Shown here piece by piece: positions 60,694-64,000 of a DNA stretch of 64,000 nt; the stretch's first letter is position 1, and each line of letters begins with the position of its first letter. The stretch lies in the IMG/VR virus record IMGVR_UViG_3300022602_000039, positions 1-64,000 of that record; one strand, written 5' to 3'. The translations under genes were made by a program, and so were the position numbers. The notes beneath the pieces are model-generated. The model saw only the letters and a program-made list of their open reading frames with translations, was not told the origin of the DNA and did not search any database. The stretch comes from a virus.

Positions 60694-61168
60694 TTATTTA
60701 ACCTCGATACTGATATTATGTACCTCCGGTTTCACGACAGGGACCTTAACTCGTAGTAGCCCGTCTGTGTATGTTGATGAGATGTTCTTAACGTCCGTAT
60801 TGTCATTAAGAGAGAAGGACAACTGTCCCTTTCTACGGCTAATGCCTTTACGATGGAAGACAACTGTCTCATCATATTCGACCTCTTCCTCTTTATTAGT
60901 ATTAATGTGGAGTTTACCCTCCTTAACATTAACAGTAATATTATCCTTACCAACCCCTGCCAATGCTACCTCAATGTAGTACGCATATGGATTTCCATCA
61001 GGGTCGGTTTCCGATACAATGTTATAAGGATAGGTCGCGTTTGGAACATCAAACGCTTTATCAAGATCCTTGATAACGCTACTTAACCAACTTTCGTTAA
61101 ACAGGCCTGGAAGTTGGCTATAACCAAGTCCTGTTGCCGGAATGACCCGGCCTAGTGTGTATTGTCAT
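60694..61168 (-). pseudogene. Hsp20 (alpha-crystallin) chaperone, frameshifted at the start codon
   Basis: About 156 residues of small heat-shock protein are open (LDKAFDVPNATYPYNIVSET, YYIEVALAGVGKDNITVNVK, GQLSFSLNDNTDVKN). The only ATG with a Shine-Dalgarno site (AAAGGAG, ATG at 61168) is in another frame and meets TAG after 16 codons. Adding two bases in the ACA run at codon 2 would give MTQYTLGRVIPATG and restore the gene. Confidence 0.75.
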
Positions 61169-61232
61169 ATTTTTTCTCCTTTGTTAAGCGAGTTAATATG
61201 TTTGCTTTAGTCCCAAATGTGAGCACCTGAGC

Positions 61233-61240
61233 TATAAATA
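61233..61240 (+). promoter_or_regulatory. late-type octamer TATAAATA
   Basis: Perfect octamer 16 nt before the GTG at 61257; a 3-codon ATG ORF lies between. Confidence 0.62.
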
Positions 61241-61256
61241 ATTATGCTTTAAGATT

Positions 61257-61826
61257 GTGAAAAATCAAGAAAATAATAAAAAATATTATATTTACGGTTA
61301 TATTGATCCTGAAAATAACAATGAATTGTTTTATATAGGTAAAGGCTGCAGGTACCGTTATAGAAATATTAGCACGCGAATGTGTAATAGATTATTATAT
61401 AAGAAGCTTGTAACGTTACTAGAAACATACAATATTGATAGTATTACAAAAAAGATTGCAGTAAATTTATCTGAAGATGAAGCGTACGCTCTTGAAATAC
61501 AATTAATAGCAAAAATAGGAAGACGAAACATTGGATCTGGTACTTTACTCAATTTAACACCAGGTGGTGATGGTTTAGTTGGTGTTGCGAACTTAAACAG
61601 TTACTATAAGAGTAAGCCTTGTCGGTTGATTTGTAGTGATGGTCGTGAATGGCTATTTGAAAGTAAGCAGGATGCTATTAGAAAAGGATTTCCGGGGCAT
61701 ATTATAGAAAAAGCTATAAAAACCGGTTCACATACATTAGGCAATAGCACCTATAAAAGAATAAAAAACAGTAAAGCAACTATACAGTTTAAAAATGGTG
61801 ATACAATCACATACATGCGTTTATAG
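61257..61826 (+). CDS. GIY-YIG homing endonuclease
   Basis: A 189-residue protein. YYIYGYIDPENNNELFYIGK is the GIY-YIG strand pair; R in RYRYRNIS and E in ALEIQLI are the catalytic candidates; NLTPGGDG ends the domain. The C-terminal ~70 residues look like a DNA-binding repeat. GTG start. Inserted divergently from the broken hsp20. Confidence 0.88.
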   Translation: MKNQENNKKYYIYGYIDPENNNELFYIGKGCRYRYRNISTRMCNRLLYKKLVTLLETYNIDSITKKIAVNLSEDEAYALEIQLIAKIGRRNIGSGTLLNLTPGGDGLVGVANLNSYYKSKPCRLICSDGREWLFESKQDAIRKGFPGHIIEKAIKTGSHTLGNSTYKRIKNSKATIQFKNGDTITYMRL

Positions 61827-61840
61827 ATTTCTATAATCAA

Positions 61841-62515
61841 TTAAATTTTGATTTTTTGTCTGTAAACTTTAAAGTTCTCTTTTAGTTCTTTTACCACATT
61901 ATTGTAGTTCTTTTGTTCAGCCTTAGTACGCTTCTTCTTATCTTTAAGAGTATAAAATTCTGTTGTAAGGTAGGCTTGAATCTCGTCGTCCATGACAGAT
62001 CTATCATAGCCTAATTCAAGAAGAACATCTTCAGCCTTTTTACGGAGAGAGCGATGAAGCTTTTTAAGAATCTTAAGAGTGTTCTCTTTATATTCCTTAT
62101 CTAAGAAAAAGAGAGCATGACAGCATTCATGTTCAATTGTACTGACGTCAGTATTTGAACCAATTAGATAATAATGATTACTTTCAATTTCTGTTACAAT
62201 CTTATTATGGATATTAAGAATAATATCATCATAGATATTATAATCTTCAATTTTGTAATCGTAAAGACTAGCAACAATAGGCCCAGGAATATTAAACCCT
62301 CCCCAATCCATAGGGTAGGTAAATGACCCTTCATTCTTCTTCGAATAAACAGCCATTAATTCAATAAGTGTAAATCTCTTTCCACGAATTTGCTTAAACG
62401 GCGATTCATAGAATTCTTGTACTCTACAAAAGGTCATAGCAAGATCATACATATCCTCTATCTTACAGAGATAGATACCAGGGTATAGCTTTTTAAGTGA
62501 ATATTTGATCTTCAT
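61841..62515 (-). CDS. putative metalloprotease (HECCH)
   Basis: A 224-residue protein. STIEHECCHALFFLDKEY contains HExxH, followed by MDDEIQAYLTTEFYTL, a possible third-ligand segment. Basic C-terminus. Not closely like 48128-48892 apart from the HExxH context. Confidence 0.72.
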   Translation of the reverse strand: MKIKYSLKKLYPGIYLCKIEDMYDLAMTFCRVQEFYESPFKQIRGKRFTLIELMAVYSKKNEGSFTYPMDWGGFNIPGPIVASLYDYKIEDYNIYDDIILNIHNKIVTEIESNHYYLIGSNTDVSTIEHECCHALFFLDKEYKENTLKILKKLHRSLRKKAEDVLLELGYDRSVMDDEIQAYLTTEFYTLKDKKKRTKAEQKNYNNVVKELKENFKVYRQKIKI

Positions 62516-62530
62516 TTTTTATTTATTCTT

Positions 62531-62605
62531 TGGCATTCCCGACGGGATTTGAACCCGTGCCAGGTCTGTGAAAGAGACCGGTGCTAACCACTACACTACG
62601 GGAAC
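62531..62605 (-). tRNA. tRNA-Glu (UUC)
   Basis: Acceptor GTTCCCG/CGGGAAT, anticodon arm GGTCT-CTTTCAC-AGACC (UUC), G73, CCA encoded. Confidence 0.9.
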
Positions 62606-62607
62606 CA

Positions 62608-62656
62608 GAAAAAGACCGGGCGTGAGATAGCTTGCATGTGCAGAGGCCCGCCCGGT
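62608..62656 (-). terminator. rho-independent terminator
   Basis: On the minus strand ACCGGGCG and CGCCCGGT (8 bp) are followed by CTTTTTCT, directly downstream of the DUF932-like gene. Confidence 0.82.
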
Positions 62657-62669
62657 TTACTTTACTTAC

Positions 62670-63767
62670 TTATGCTTCGAGATTAGCAGGAGCAACATCA
62701 CGGAACGGATCCGGTGCAACCGCTGCAAAATCAGGTCCCTTGAAGAAGAGATCAGACGCTAGGCGATTGAGCTCCATACGGAAGGCAATATTCTCATCCG
62801 TAACATGATGGGTAGCGACATTAGTCAAGTTATTGAACAAGTCATACGCATTAACGTTTGAGTTCGCTGTTGACTGCCAGCGAGTACCCTTCTTAGCAAC
62901 ATCAATACCAATAGTCTTATAACGACCCTTGATCTCGTTATCGTTAAACATCTCTACGGCAAGCTCCTTATCAAGATCCATAACAAGCTTACGTGCGTTG
63001 TAGTACTCACGGATAGAAGCGTTATTATCACGTAGACGATTTGCGTTAGCTGAGACTTCTTCACGGAGAACGTCACCGGTCATAAACTTACGAACCTGGG
63101 TATCAAAGGTACGCTGACTGAAGTCTGCACTATCAATGAAGCGCTGGGCCATACGATGAACAGCGGGCATTCCGTTCGAACAAACAAGACGGAGAAGATA
63201 AGGATAGAACTGTGACTTATTCATCGAGAAGTTCATTCCAAAACCACCCTTCCACATATCACGACCATCTCCGAAAACATCAATATCGGAATCTGGATTC
63301 TTGAAGTTAATTCCAATACTAATGTTCATAGGATCGAAGTTAAAATCCCGAAGCTCGAGATTGTTCTCGTTATCCCTCAAAAAGGCCTCAGTATAACGAA
63401 GGCCTGCGGAAAGATCAATCTGACGCTCTTCCTTAATAGGACGGTCAAAGAGATTGACAATCTCATTATTGTGGTTGTTAACAATCGCAGTTACACGCTT
63501 GTTCTTCTTGATGTTCGTAAGAGCATTATGGAGTGGTGCCCACTGGGAGCTGTCATCCTTAATCTCGTTAACAAGCTGATCCTTAACTCCAAGAACTCCG
63601 AGGAGACTCTTAAGAGAATTATTAGCTAGTCGGTTATTGTTGTAGGAGAAGTTATTACCGTTCTTCTCGATGGACTCAATATCCAGAGGTGCGAGGGTGT
63701 AGCCTTGCAACGTCTGGCGAATATCATTGCTCTTGGCAACGAACTTATCTAGTGTTGTTGTACTCAT
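62670..63767 (-). CDS. DUF932-like phage protein, 365 aa
   Basis: FYPYLLRLVCSNGMPAVHRM has the R-x-VCSNG signature of DUF932 proteins. Codon use is richer in GC and the start has a strong Shine-Dalgarno site (AAAGGAG, 5 nt before ATG). With its own terminator, it looks highly expressed. Role unknown; DUF932 proteins are common in large phages and plasmids. Confidence 0.75.
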   Translation of the reverse strand: MSTTTLDKFVAKSNDIRQTLQGYTLAPLDIESIEKNGNNFSYNNNRLANNSLKSLLGVLGVKDQLVNEIKDDSSQWAPLHNALTNIKKNKRVTAIVNNHNNEIVNLFDRPIKEERQIDLSAGLRYTEAFLRDNENNLELRDFNFDPMNISIGINFKNPDSDIDVFGDGRDMWKGGFGMNFSMNKSQFYPYLLRLVCSNGMPAVHRMAQRFIDSADFSQRTFDTQVRKFMTGDVLREEVSANANRLRDNNASIREYYNARKLVMDLDKELAVEMFNDNEIKGRYKTIGIDVAKKGTRWQSTANSNVNAYDLFNNLTNVATHHVTDENIAFRMELNRLASDLFFKGPDFAAVAPDPFRDVAPANLEA

Positions 63768-63849
63768 GACTCCTTTATATTACGGGCACTCGATTAGGAA
63801 TTCCAGAATTATTTTTAAATTCCGGAAAGTAATTTGTATTTTACTATAA

Positions 63850-63891
63850 AATCAAAGAGAAACCCCTACCACCTGATCAGGGTAGTAGGGG
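63850..63891 (-). terminator. rho-independent terminator of an upstream transcript
   Basis: On the minus strand CCCCTACTACC and GGTGGTAGGGG pair over 11 positions (one G-U), followed by TTTCTCTTT. It separates the DUF932-like gene from whatever lies beyond the window edge. Confidence 0.8.
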
Positions 63892-64000
63892 TGAGTTCGA
63901 ACTCTGCTTTCCATTTCTTTATCTCTCTGCATTTTAGGGAGAGCGACTCCTTTCCGGACTTGAGACCGGCAACTGGTAGCATTACTAAAGAAATTTGTGG
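63866..64000 (-). other. unassigned sequence at the window edge
   Basis: An open frame of 44 codons runs off the edge and stops inside the terminator hairpin. It also contains small hairpins (CCGG-TCTCAAGT-CCGG, CTCT/AGAG). It may be the 3' end of a gene or of a structured RNA; nothing decides this. Confidence 0.25.

Noticed and set aside
1-64000. Stop-codon reassignment
   Set aside because: TGA, TAG and TAA all end clear genes, and recognised enzymes (NrdA, NrdB, ClpC, CysC) are full length under the standard bacterial code; the few in-frame stops are local.

Overview
The window is part of an AT-rich genome of a tailed phage. Its regulatory signals and gene content look like those of a large T4-type myovirus: octamers of the T4 late-promoter class ([TCA]ATAAATA), phage ribonucleotide reductase subunits (NrdA, NrdB), dCMP deaminase, many tRNA genes, very long tail-fibre genes, and dozens of homing-type endonucleases and tiny early proteins. 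No rRNA, integrase or bacterial housekeeping operon is present. The host cannot be named from the sequence; the early promoters are ordinary sigma70-like (TTGACA/TATAAT).

Layout: nearly all phage genes are on the minus strand, and most plus-strand genes are endonucleases. Positions 1-31,300 hold a dense array of small, mostly unrecognised early genes (coiled-coil proteins, single-helix membrane peptides, zinc-ribbon proteins, paralogue families). It is interrupted by two small virion/tail islands (7,911-9,002 and 22,163-23,477), two tRNAs (7,369-7,605) and six plus-strand HNH endonuclease cassettes or remnants (five with a conserved hairpin leader, plus the 3' end of one more at position 1). 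Positions 24,000-34,800 carry an SH3-like protein, APS kinase, an HD alarmone-hydrolase-like protein, two metallophosphatases and further small genes. Positions 35,192-41,714 hold a ClpC-type unfoldase and a 1231-residue tail fibre. Positions 41,970-47,400 are a damaged tRNA island with five endonuclease genes and a group I intron in tRNA-Leu. Positions 47,429-59,452 carry a putative metalloprotease, ribosomal protein bS21, a histone-like protein, a plus-strand glycosyltransferase plus sulfotransferase pair, virion proteins, dCMP deaminase and ribonucleotide reductase. Positions 59,500-64,000 hold two more endonucleases, four tRNAs, an Hsp20 with a broken start, a second putative metalloprotease and a DUF932-like protein.

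The main system-level observation concerns gene expression. About 37 sigma70-like promoters have their -10 box 6 nt (sometimes 6-11) before the start codon, and about 15 T4-like late octamers sit 5-7 nt before an ATG or GTG. By the usual geometry of both promoter classes, transcription would start at, or within a few nucleotides of, the start codon, so many early and late mRNAs should be leaderless. In many early genes the -35 box also contains the stop codon of the upstream gene, and the cassette supplies stops in all frames. The phage also carries its own bS21, a protein of the 30S platform near the anti-Shine-Dalgarno region. A few genes keep classical Shine-Dalgarno sites.

A second theme is parasitic endonucleases. 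One HNH family carries a covarying hairpin leader with a mini-ORF and an internal late promoter. Another group (zinc-finger/EDxHD and HNH types) sits inside or beside tRNA genes, next to orphan tRNA 3' halves that begin at the T-loop.
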